Source: an uncultured Lachnospiraceae bacterium (GTDB taxonomy: Bacteria > Bacillota > Clostridia > Lachnospirales > Lachnospiraceae). From it: DNA of 5,132 nucleotides. Both the position numbers and the translations under genes were made by a program. This document shows, piece after piece, positions 1 to 5,132 of the stretch. The notes below the pieces were generated by a model. That model worked only from the letters and a program-made list of their open reading frames with translations, made no database searches and had not been told where the DNA came from. The stretch lies in contig CAKRJK010000133.1 of assembly GCA_934351705.1 (NCBI GenBank), positions 1 to 5,132 of the forward strand. The letters run 5' to 3'. Position 1 is the stretch's first letter; every line of letters starts with the position of its first letter.

Positions 1-1020
1 GATGTGGCAAGAGCAGCAGGCGGTCTGAAGATCATCGGTACAGAGCGTCATGAATCCAGACGTATTGATAATCAGCTTCGTGGACGTTCCGGTCGTCAGG
101 GAGATCCGGGTGAGTCCCAGTTCTTCATTTCTTTGGAAGATGATCTGATGAGATTGTTCGGTTCCGAGAAGTTAATGGAAGTATTCAATACTCTGGGTGT
201 GCCGGAGAATGAGCAGATCCAGCATAAGATGCTGACCAATGCGATTGAGAAAGCACAGACTAAGATCGAGAGCAATAACTTTGGAATTCGTAAGAATCTG
301 TTAGAATACGATCAGGTTATGAATGACCAGAGAGAGATTATTTACAAAGAGCGCCGCAGAGTTTTGGACGGCGAAAGTATGCGTGATGCAATCTACAAGA
401 TGATCACAGATCGTGTGGAGAATGCAATCGACATCTGTATTTCACCGGATATGAGCAAAGACGACTGGAATCTGACAGAGTTAAATGAATTGCTGCTGCC
501 GACGATTCCGTTGAAAAAAATCACGCCGGATGATATTGCGGATTTGAAAGATGCAAAAGAGTTAAAACATAAGATAAAAGAAAATGCGGTAAAACTTTAC
601 GAGGCAAAAGAAGCAGAATTTCCGGAGCCGGAGGCATTGCGTGAGTTGGAGCGTGTAGTTCTGCTGAAGGTAATCGACCGTAAGTGGATGGATCATATTG
701 ATGATATGGATCAGCTTCGTCAGGGTATCGGTCTGCAGGCATACGGACAACGTGATCCGCTGGTAGAATACAAGATGAACGGCTTTGATATGTTCGATGA
801 GATGACATCCAATATTCAGGAGGACACAGTCAGACTTCTGTTCCATGTAAAAGTGGAGCAAAAAGCAGAGCGTGAGCAGGTTGCGAAGGTAACCGGAACG
901 AATAAAGATGCGTCTGCACCGGCAAAACCAAAGAAACGCGAGGCAGCAAAGGTATATCCGAACGATCCTTGTCCTTGCGGAAGCGGCAAAAAATATAAAC
1001 AGTGCTGCGGAAGAAAATAG
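1..1020 (+). CDS. secA: Preprotein translocase ATPase SecA, C-terminal part (5' truncated by window)
   Basis: SecA is the ATP-driven motor that pushes unfolded preproteins through the SecYEG channel at the cytoplasmic membrane. Frame 1 is open from the first base, so the true start lies upstream; about 339 codons are present of a family length near 840-860. Visible in order: the end of the second nucleotide-binding domain with TERHESRRIDNQLRGRSGRQ and GDPG (the helicase motif VI arginine-finger region, bases about 40-111); SLEDDLMRLFG; helical scaffold and two-helix-finger sequence with DRKWMDHIDDMDQLRQGIGL (about 682-741) and QRDPLVEYK; a Lys/Ala/Pro-rich linker (about 850-950); and a SEC-C zinc motif CxCx8CC with Cys codons at 970, 976, 1003 and 1006. 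In the family this tail binds zinc and contacts SecB or ribosomes. The gene appears intact through its TAG stop and is followed at once by a terminator. Confidence 0.97.
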   Translation, partial: DVARAAGGLKIIGTERHESRRIDNQLRGRSGRQGDPGESQFFISLEDDLMRLFGSEKLMEVFNTLGVPENEQIQHKMLTNAIEKAQTKIESNNFGIRKNLLEYDQVMNDQREIIYKERRRVLDGESMRDAIYKMITDRVENAIDICISPDMSKDDWNLTELNELLLPTIPLKKITPDDIADLKDAKELKHKIKENAVKLYEAKEAEFPEPEALRELERVVLLKVIDRKWMDHIDDMDQLRQGIGLQAYGQRDPLVEYKMNGFDMFDEMTSNIQEDTVRLLFHVKVEQKAEREQVAKVTGTNKDASAPAKPKKREAAKVYPNDPCPCGSGKKYKQCCGRK

Positions 1021-1028
1021 GTGATGAG

Positions 1029-1065
1029 AGTACAGAACAAACCTTAGCGTTGTTCTGTACTTTTT
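1029..1065 (+). terminator. Rho-independent terminator after secA
   Basis: A perfect 11-bp stem, GTACAGAACAA (1030-1040) with TTGTTCTGTAC (1050-1060), encloses a 9-nt loop and is followed by five T's. The outer A1029-T1061 pair can extend it. It starts only about 9 bases after the secA stop codon, so it should end or attenuate the secA transcript before sulP. Confidence 0.9.
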
Positions 1066-1077
1066 GCTTTACGCAAT

Positions 1078-1083
1078 AGGAGG
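1078..1083 (+). promoter_or_regulatory. Ribosome binding site that fixes the TTG start of sulP
   Basis: AGGAGG lies 8 bases before the TTG at 1092, which is ideal spacing. The nearby ATG at 1085 is out of frame and only one base from the Shine-Dalgarno. The in-frame ATG at 1116 has no Shine-Dalgarno of its own. This supports TTG initiation. Confidence 0.8.
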
Positions 1084-1091
1084 AATGCGGC

Positions 1092-3266
1092 TTGAAAATA
1101 AATCTATGTTCCACGATGAAAGGTTATAAAAAGGAATACCTCGCAAAAGATATTTTTACGGGAATCATCATTGCGGCGGTTTCAATCCCGATTTCTATGG
1201 GATATGCGGAAGTGGCGGGACTTCCTGCGGTTTACGGACTGTACGGTTCGGTGCTGCCGATTTTGCTGTTTGCGATTTTTTCGACCTCTCCGCAGTTTAT
1301 CATGGGAGTGGATGCGGCACCCGCAGCCATTGTCGGAGCGGCGTTGGCAACTCTGGGGATAGCACCGTGTTCCCCGGAGGCGTTGCAGTATGTGCCGATG
1401 GTTGCACTGTTTGCGGGTGTCTGGCTGTTGGTGTTTTATCTGCTAAAGGCAGGCAGAATGGTGGATTTTATCTCAACTCCGGTGATGGGAGGCTTTATCA
1501 GCGGAATTGCGGTTACGATTATATTGATGCAAATTCCGAAAATGCTGGGTGCTGCGTCCGGTTCGGGAGAACTTTTGGAACTGGTGAAGCATATTTATAA
1601 GGCGTGTCTGGATATTAACCGGGTGTCGCTGGCGTTGGGAGCGGTATCACTTCTGATCATTGTGATCGCAAGAAAATACTATCCCAAATTTCCGATGGTC
1701 ATCGTGATCATGGCGGCGGGTGTGGCACTCACCTATTTTGGACATATCAATGATTACGGTGTACGTCTGCTTTCGGAGGTAGAACCGGGACTCCCGAAAT
1801 TTGTCTTTCCGCAGCTCGGAGAGGTAGACTTGGTTCAGGCAGCAGGACGCGGACTTATGGTAGCGGTTGTTATTATGGCGGAAACGCTTCTTTCAGAAAA
1901 TAATTTTGCATTTCGCAACGGATATAAAATAGAGGATAACAGAGAGATTTTAGCGTGCGGTGTCAGCAATCTCGCGGCGGCATTCGTCGGCTGCTGTCCG
2001 GTCAACGGAAGTATCTCAAGAACATCCATGAACGACCAATACGGCGGCAAGACGCAGGTGGTATCACTGAGTGCGGGCGTGGCGATGGCAGGGTTACTGC
2101 TCGGAGGGACAGGCTTTATCGGTTATCTTCCGGTTCCGGTGCTTACGGCGATTGTTATTTCTGCGTTGATGAAAGTGGTGGAGTTTGATCTGGCAAAAAG
2201 ATTGTACAAGGTCAGCCGCAATGAATTTTATATTTTTGTAGCTGCATTTTGCGGCGTGTTATTGCTCGGTACGATTTACGGCGTTATCATAGGAATTATT
2301 TTGTCGTTTGTAGCGGTGGTGTTAAGAGCAACAAATCCACCGAGAGCGTTTCTCGGAATGATTCCGGGCAGAGAGGGATTTTATGATATTAAGAAGAATC
2401 GTCATGCTTATGAGATAGAACATGTCGTGATCTATCAGTTCAGCGAAAGTCTCTTTTTTGCGAATATCAAGATATTTCAAGAAGATATTGAAAACAGTAT
2501 CCGCGAGGACACGAAAGTCGTTATCGTGGATGCGGGAGCGATGACGGGAATTGACATTACGGCGGCGGATCGTCTGGAAATGATAGCAAAAAATCTCGGA
2601 CAGAGAGGAATCCGTTTTTATATCACAGAACACATGGAGAATGTCAACACACAGATGAGAAAGTTGGGAATCGGACATCTGATTGAAAAGGGGCATGTGC
2701 GAAGAACAATTACGGCGGCTCTCCATGACGCGGGAATGAGCGAACCGTATGAATTAAAAGGCGTGGATGAGCGAAAGAAAAAACTGCTTATGAGCATTCC
2801 GGCAGAGGCGGAGAATACGTTAGAAGAGTTTACCTGGGCATTTGGTGAGGATACCGTAGAAGAGATTGAGAAAAGAGTTCATATTGTACTCTCCAATATT
2901 CATGATATGCCGGATTTAGAAGAACTGGCAGAAAAAGGCTTGGAAAAATATGTGCGGACGTGGAATACGCTCGGAGCGATTGATGAGGATGAATTTTTGC
3001 GACGCATGGAGCTTCACATGGATGAATTGTCGCAGAACATGAGCGAGGAAGACAACCGTGCGATGATACATGAATTGTTGGAAAAACGAAGACGCAGAAT
3101 CATGGAACAGATACAGGAGGAGTATCCGGAAGCGTTGGAGCAGATGGAGGCAAGCCGCGAGCGATTGGAGCGGAGGCTGAAAAAACAGAATCCGGAGGCT
3201 GCGAAGAAGCTGCGTGAGTGGGAGAAGAAAATCTCTCATAGTAGTCATAGGGGATCGGAGGAGTAG
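1092..3266 (+). CDS. SulP-family inorganic anion transporter with STAS domain and long charged C-terminal extension
   Basis: Predicted membrane transporter of 724 residues. SulP proteins move sulfate, bicarbonate or dicarboxylates, usually with H+ or Na+; the substrate cannot be read from this sequence. The N-terminal SulP signature is clear (GIIIAAVSIPISMGYAEVAG, then LPAVYGLYG, residues about 24-52). Many hydrophobic segments follow between residues 20 and 412. The conserved core AETLLSENNFAF (263-274), NREILACGVSNLAAAFVG (283-300) and VNGSISRTSMN (304-314) matches the family's E..L / N.E...G..N / G..SRT pattern. A cytoplasmic STAS domain spans about 440-548, with DAGAMTGIDITAADRLEMIA at the site that holds the regulatory Ser/Thr in STAS proteins. 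Residues 551-724 are an extra, strongly charged and helical tail; typical bacterial SulP proteins end near 550-600. The TTG start follows from its Shine-Dalgarno. No neighbouring gene indicates the substrate, and terminators lie on both sides, so it is probably monocistronic or fed by read-through from secA. Confidence 0.92.
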   Translation: MKINLCSTMKGYKKEYLAKDIFTGIIIAAVSIPISMGYAEVAGLPAVYGLYGSVLPILLFAIFSTSPQFIMGVDAAPAAIVGAALATLGIAPCSPEALQYVPMVALFAGVWLLVFYLLKAGRMVDFISTPVMGGFISGIAVTIILMQIPKMLGAASGSGELLELVKHIYKACLDINRVSLALGAVSLLIIVIARKYYPKFPMVIVIMAAGVALTYFGHINDYGVRLLSEVEPGLPKFVFPQLGEVDLVQAAGRGLMVAVVIMAETLLSENNFAFRNGYKIEDNREILACGVSNLAAAFVGCCPVNGSISRTSMNDQYGGKTQVVSLSAGVAMAGLLLGGTGFIGYLPVPVLTAIVISALMKVVEFDLAKRLYKVSRNEFYIFVAAFCGVLLLGTIYGVIIGIILSFVAVVLRATNPPRAFLGMIPGREGFYDIKKNRHAYEIEHVVIYQFSESLFFANIKIFQEDIENSIREDTKVVIVDAGAMTGIDITAADRLEMIAKNLGQRGIRFYITEHMENVNTQMRKLGIGHLIEKGHVRRTITAALHDAGMSEPYELKGVDERKKKLLMSIPAEAENTLEEFTWAFGEDTVEEIEKRVHIVLSNIHDMPDLEELAEKGLEKYVRTWNTLGAIDEDEFLRRMELHMDELSQNMSEEDNRAMIHELLEKRRRRIMEQIQEEYPEALEQMEASRERLERRLKKQNPEAAKKLREWEKKISHSSHRGSEE

Positions 3267-3279
3267 GATGAAAAACAGA

Positions 3280-3316
3280 CACAGAACAAATATTTGGTTT
3301 GTTCTGTGCTTTTTTT
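3280..3316 (+). terminator. Rho-independent terminator after sulP
   Basis: An 11-bp stem, CACAGAACAAA (3280-3290) with TTTGTTCTGTG (3298-3308), has a 7-nt loop and a run of seven T's at 3310-3316. It begins 14 bases after the sulP stop. The stem arms share ACAGAACAAA with the terminator that follows secA. Confidence 0.92.
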
Positions 3317-3457
3317 ATGTGGAAAAATATTTATAAAGAGGAAAAATTGGACGAAAAGGCAACTGCCGAGTTTTTCTTGGTAGTTCAAAATGAGGGGCAA
3401 CGTAACGTTAAAAGAATATATTGCCAAATTGGAAATGACATGACCTGTATATTTTGA
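3317..3457 (+). pseudogene. Short open frame resembling an internal fragment of a RhuM-family protein
   Basis: An open frame of 46 codons begins at the ATG directly after the terminator T-run and ends at TGA 3455-3457. Its translation includes NIYKEEKLDEKATAEFF (residues 4-20) and VVQNEGQRNVKR (22-33). From memory of the family, RhuM proteins carry a similar stretch: a helix ending in NI(F/Y)KE.ELDE, then a variable phrase such as VQ.EG.R.VKR, then YNLD and VGYRV. Here the resemblance stops after VKR; the expected YNLD/VGYRV part and the N-terminal part are absent. This suggests a fossil of a larger gene, cut on the left by the terminator region and on the right by unrelated sequence. A small functional peptide is possible: AAGAGG (3336-3341) precedes an in-frame TTG at 3347 by 5 bases. 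I think decay more likely. The family assignment rests on about 30 residues and is uncertain. Confidence 0.45.
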
Positions 3458-3491
3458 ATATAAAAAGCGTTATAGGTTTTCAGCATACCTC

Positions 3492-3520
3492 TTGACAAAT
3501 AGAAACGATTAAAGTGTGAT
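3492..3520 (+). promoter_or_regulatory. Sigma-A type promoter of the AbrB-ABC operon
   Basis: A perfect -35 box TTGACA (3492-3497) is followed after 17 bases by TGTGAT (3515-3520), a 4-of-6 match to TATAAT. Transcription would start near 3527, giving a leader of about 30 bases before the regulator's TTG start. The weak -10 next to a consensus -35 fits a regulated promoter. No comparably good promoter is seen elsewhere in 3267-3557. Confidence 0.65.
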
Positions 3521-3540
3521 TAGTTATACAAATCATACTT
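3512..3540 (+). promoter_or_regulatory. Inverted repeat over the -10 region and start site, candidate operator
   Basis: AAGTGTGATT (3512-3521) and AATCATACTT (3531-3540) form a 10-bp inverted repeat with one mismatch (a G-U pair in RNA), separated by 9 bases. It covers the -10 box and the expected transcription start, directly before a gene for a DNA-binding regulator. That placement fits an autoregulatory operator. There is no T-run after it and it sits upstream of the gene, so it is not a terminator. It could instead act as a 5' mRNA hairpin. The binding protein is inferred. Confidence 0.5.
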
Positions 3541-3543
3541 ATT

Positions 3544-3550
3544 AAGGAGG
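3544..3550 (+). promoter_or_regulatory. Ribosome binding site deciding the TTG start of the AbrB-like gene
   Basis: AAGGAGG lies 7 bases before the TTG at 3558. No ATG in the frame lies at a usable distance, so TTG is the only well-supported start. Confidence 0.8.
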
Positions 3551-3557
3551 GATTATC

Positions 3558-3773
3558 TTGTCAAAACCAAAAGGAAAATATGCTTGGACTGCTACGGTGG
3601 GTGAAAAAGGGCAAATTGTTATACCGAAGCAGGCAAGAGAAATATTCAATATTAACCCCGGGGACACGCTGGTAATTTTAGGCGATGAAAAGCGAGGAAT
3701 TGCAATTCCTCCGAAAACAATGTTTTCACAGTTTGCCGCTGCTGTATTTGAAACCACTGAGGAGGATGAATAA
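3558..3773 (+). CDS. AbrB/MazE/SpoVT-family DNA-binding regulator
   Basis: A small protein of 71 residues, mostly made of one swapped-hairpin AbrB fold (residues about 11-52). The family hallmark is plain: ATVGEKGQIVIPKQAREIFN followed by INPGDTLVILGDEKRGIAI. Such proteins dimerise and bind DNA as transition-state regulators or antitoxin-like repressors. The last 15 residues or so are acidic (ending TTEEDE) and may mediate oligomerisation. It is the first gene of the operon; its stop TAA overlaps the next gene's ATG by one base (TAATG), implying translational coupling. With a promoter and inverted repeat just upstream, the simplest reading is a local autoregulator of the ABC transporter operon, taking the place a GntR-type YtrA regulator has in similar operons. 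A MazE-like antitoxin role is less likely because no toxin gene follows. Confidence 0.88.
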   Translation: MSKPKGKYAWTATVGEKGQIVIPKQAREIFNINPGDTLVILGDEKRGIAIPPKTMFSQFAAAVFETTEEDE

Positions 3774-4297
3774 TGTCGCTTTGTAATATTAGAAATTTAA
3801 GTAAATCGTATCCCTCTTTTGCGTTGTCGGACATTTCTTTTGAGCTGAACGCCGGTAGAATTATGGGTTTTATCGGCAGAAACGGAGCAGGCAAAACTAC
3901 AACAATAAAATCTGTTTTGGGATTTGTTCATCCTGATTGCGGCGAGATTTGTTATTTTGGTTTGCCGTTTTCAGAAAATGAGAGAGAAATAAAACAACGC
4001 ATTGGATTTTCCACAGGAGCAGTCAACTATTATCCCAAGAAAAAAATCAAGGATATTGTTGCTATAACGAAAACTTTTTACCAAAATTGGGACGAGACTG
4101 CATACAGGGAATATCTTGAGCTGTTTTCAACGCATATCACTTCGGATATAGAAAAATGTGCCGATGATATTATGTACATCCGAAAAGGCAGACTTATTGC
4201 CAACTGCTCTAAGGATGAATTTTGTGAAAATTATTGCAAAGATGGAGAAACATTAGAAGAAGCTATATTACGAATGGAAAGGGAGGAGAAGGTATGA
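3773..4297 (+). CDS. ABC transporter ATP-binding protein, internally deleted (no signature motif or Walker B)
   Basis: The 174-residue protein starts like an ABC-2 exporter ATPase: an A-loop aromatic in KSYPSFALSDISFEL (Y13) and Walker A GRNGAGKTT (residues 35-43). The region IGFSTGAVNYYPKKKIKDIV, then FYQNWDETAYREYLELFS (102-119), matches the helical part of this subfamily. It then jumps straight to THITSDIEKCADDIMYIRKG (120-139), which in intact relatives is the switch-histidine (H121) region after Walker B. The signature (LSGG-like), the Walker B LLILDEP and the D-loop are absent. Relatives run to about 230 residues or more, so roughly 60 residues are missing, in frame. Without Walker B glutamate and signature the protein should not hydrolyse ATP normally. 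It overlaps the regulator by 1 base, has GAGGAGG (3759-3765) as ribosome site, and overlaps the permease by 4 bases (ATGA). It may be a decayed gene, a strain variant or an assembly error. Confidence 0.85.
   Translation: MSLCNIRNLSKSYPSFALSDISFELNAGRIMGFIGRNGAGKTTTIKSVLGFVHPDCGEICYFGLPFSENEREIKQRIGFSTGAVNYYPKKKIKDIVAITKTFYQNWDETAYREYLELFSTHITSDIEKCADDIMYIRKGRLIANCSKDEFCENYCKDGETLEEAILRMEREEKV
4282..4286 (+). promoter_or_regulatory. Ribosome binding site setting the permease start at 4294
   Basis: GGAGG lies 7 bases before ATG 4294. An upstream in-frame ATG at 4234 lies deep inside the ATPase gene with no good Shine-Dalgarno, and it would add 20 basic, non-membrane-like residues. The 4294 start is therefore preferred. 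Confidence 0.8.
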
Positions 4298-4947
4298 AAA
4301 GACTATTAAAAAAAGAAATGAAGCTTGCAGCGTCTCCTCTTTCATACATATTTATTGCATTTGGATTGATGGCATTTTTGCCGGGTTATCCGATATTGGT
4401 TGGCTCATTTTTTGTCTGTCTTGGACTGTTTCAATCATTTCAATGTATGAGAGAAGCGAACGACATCACCTATACGGCTCTTTTGCCTGTCGCTAAAGGC
4501 GACATCGTAAGGGCAAAGTATGCATTTTGTATTATGATAGAATTTTGCTATTTTATTTTGACAGCCGTACCTGTGCTGGTTCGTATGACGGTATTGTCAG
4601 AAGCTGCCGTATACAGAAATAATGTTTTGATGAACGCGAATCTGGTGTATCTTGGCTTTGTATTGCTGATTTTAGGATTGTTTAATCTGATATTCATTGG
4701 TGGCTTTTTCAAAACAGCCTATAAGTTTGCAAAGCCCTTTGTTGTCTTTATCGGTGCTGCTTTTTTAGTTATTGGGATTGGAGAAACGTTTTTTCACATC
4801 CCTGCTTTTTCAGTCTTGAATGCCTTTGGCTTTACGCACATAGGTTTGCAGATAGGCGTACTTATTGCCGGTATAATTGTTTTTGCATTGTTGACAGCCG
4901 TTTCACTGCATTGGTCAATAAAAAACTTTGAGAAGATTGATTTATGA
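4294..4947 (+). CDS. ABC-2 type transporter permease
   Basis: A hydrophobic protein of 217 residues with about six membrane segments, near residues 17-31, 33-50, 76-98, 117-139, 147-163 and 186-206. It has a short basic cytoplasmic N-terminus (MKRLLKKEMK) and a charged C-terminal end. The pattern FQSFQCMREANDITYTALLP, then VAKGDIVRAKY after the second segment, is characteristic of small ABC-2 permeases whose partner is an ATPase of the type encoded just upstream. These exporters in Firmicutes are linked to envelope stress or peptide antibiotic defence, but the substrate here cannot be read. The start is the ATG of an ATGA overlap with the ATPase stop, so translation is coupled. The frame is intact with no internal stop. 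Since the adjacent ATPase lacks catalytic motifs, the permease may be non-functional or depend on another ATPase. Confidence 0.88.
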   Translation: MKRLLKKEMKLAASPLSYIFIAFGLMAFLPGYPILVGSFFVCLGLFQSFQCMREANDITYTALLPVAKGDIVRAKYAFCIMIEFCYFILTAVPVLVRMTVLSEAAVYRNNVLMNANLVYLGFVLLILGLFNLIFIGGFFKTAYKFAKPFVVFIGAAFLVIGIGETFFHIPAFSVLNAFGFTHIGLQIGVLIAGIIVFALLTAVSLHWSIKNFEKIDL

Positions 4948-5020
4948 TATTCTTTCCTCGGTTACAAAATAAACATAAAGGAAATAATTCATTCTTTTAC
5001 TATGATAATTATTATGTATG

Positions 5021-5066
5021 GGGACTGTCGCAAAACGTGAAAACGCATAGCGACAGTCTCGTTTTT
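5021..5066 (+). terminator. Hairpin terminator of the AbrB-ABC operon
   Basis: GGGACTGTCGC (5021-5031) pairs with GCGACAGTCTC (5050-5060), 11 pairs with one G-U, followed by five T's at 5062-5066. The 18-nt loop can form a small inner hairpin, CGT-GAAA-ACG (5036-5045), with a GNRA-type loop. It lies about 75 bases after the permease stop. The arms also resemble the short terminal repeats of some transposable elements, so a mobile-element remnant is an alternative. Confidence 0.7.
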
Positions 5067-5071
5067 GAGAA

Positions 5072-5116
5072 AAATCAATAAAAAGAAAAAGCCCGCTGAC
5101 CGAAATCAGCGGGCTT
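5072..5116 (-). terminator. Minus-strand terminator for a gene beyond the right edge
   Basis: AAGCCCGCTGA (5089-5099) and TCAGCGGGCTT (5106-5116) form a perfect GC-rich 11-bp stem with a 6-nt loop. The A-rich tract lies on the left (5081-5090, further A's to 5071), so on the minus strand the stem is followed by a T-rich tail. It should therefore end a transcript entering from the right, convergent with the operon. On the + strand only weak T's follow. Confidence 0.75.
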
Positions 5117-5132
5117 AAATCATATCTTGGAG

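Noticed and set aside
1085..1129. ATG at 1085 as an alternative start near the sulP Shine-Dalgarno
   Set aside because: It is out of frame with sulP, lies one base from the AGGAGG, and its frame closes after 14 codons. The TTG at 1092 has correct spacing and opens the long SulP frame.
2322..2726. Open frame of 134 codons on the minus strand inside sulP
   Set aside because: It is antisense to the well-conserved STAS and membrane-end region, has no recognisable domain, and its base pattern is explained by sulP coding on the + strand.
3403..3410. TAACGTTA palindrome as a possible operator
   Set aside because: Eight bases of palindrome in AT-rich DNA is easily chance, and it is about 80 bases upstream of the promoter within the gene fragment.
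3245..3427. Minus-strand open frame of 60 codons across the sulP terminator
   Set aside because: It reads through the terminator hairpin and the sulP 3' end, and its composition looks like the reverse of AT-rich sequence. No family is recognisable.
3558..3773. Toxin-antitoxin module with the AbrB-like gene as a MazE-type antitoxin
   Set aside because: The next gene is an ABC ATPase, not a MazF, PIN or other toxin, and the layout is that of a regulator leading an exporter operon.
4234..4293. Upstream in-frame ATG extending the permease by 20 residues
   Set aside because: It has no good ribosome site and gives a basic, non-membrane extension. ATG 4294 has GGAGG at 7 bases and the typical ATGA overlap.

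Overview
The window looks like chromosomal DNA from an anaerobic Firmicute, most likely class Clostridia and plausibly Lachnospiraceae. This rests on the style of the SecA C-terminus, strong AGGAGG-type ribosome binding sites, two TTG starts, U-tract hairpin terminators and the types of transporter present. The taxon is inferred from overall character, not from a database match.

Layout: (1) Bases 1-1020 are the 3' end of secA, the motor of the general secretion pathway, ending in its zinc-binding SEC-C tail. (2) A strong hairpin terminator follows directly. (3) Bases 1092-3266 hold a SulP-family anion transporter with its STAS domain and an unusual, highly charged C-terminal extension of about 170 residues. 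It ends at a second terminator whose stem is nearly the same sequence as the first. (4) Bases 3317-3457 hold a short open frame resembling an internal piece of a RhuM-family protein, probably a gene fossil. (5) Bases 3492-4947 hold a compact three-gene operon: an AbrB/SpoVT-like regulator, an ABC ATPase and an ABC-2 type permease. Its genes overlap by 1 and 4 bases, and it has its own promoter with an inverted repeat over the -10 region. (6) The window ends with two hairpins, one terminating the operon on the + strand and one oriented for a convergent minus-strand gene outside the window.

The most striking observation is that the ABC ATPase keeps its A-loop, Walker A and switch histidine but lacks the whole stretch carrying the signature motif, Walker B and D-loop. 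The reading frame is kept across the junction. This suggests an in-frame internal deletion that would prevent ATP hydrolysis while leaving co-translation of the permease intact. The secA/sulP half is visibly richer in GC than the fragment-plus-operon half, consistent with a boundary between core genome and an acquired or decaying segment near 3300. I see no CRISPR array, tRNA, rRNA or complete insertion sequence.
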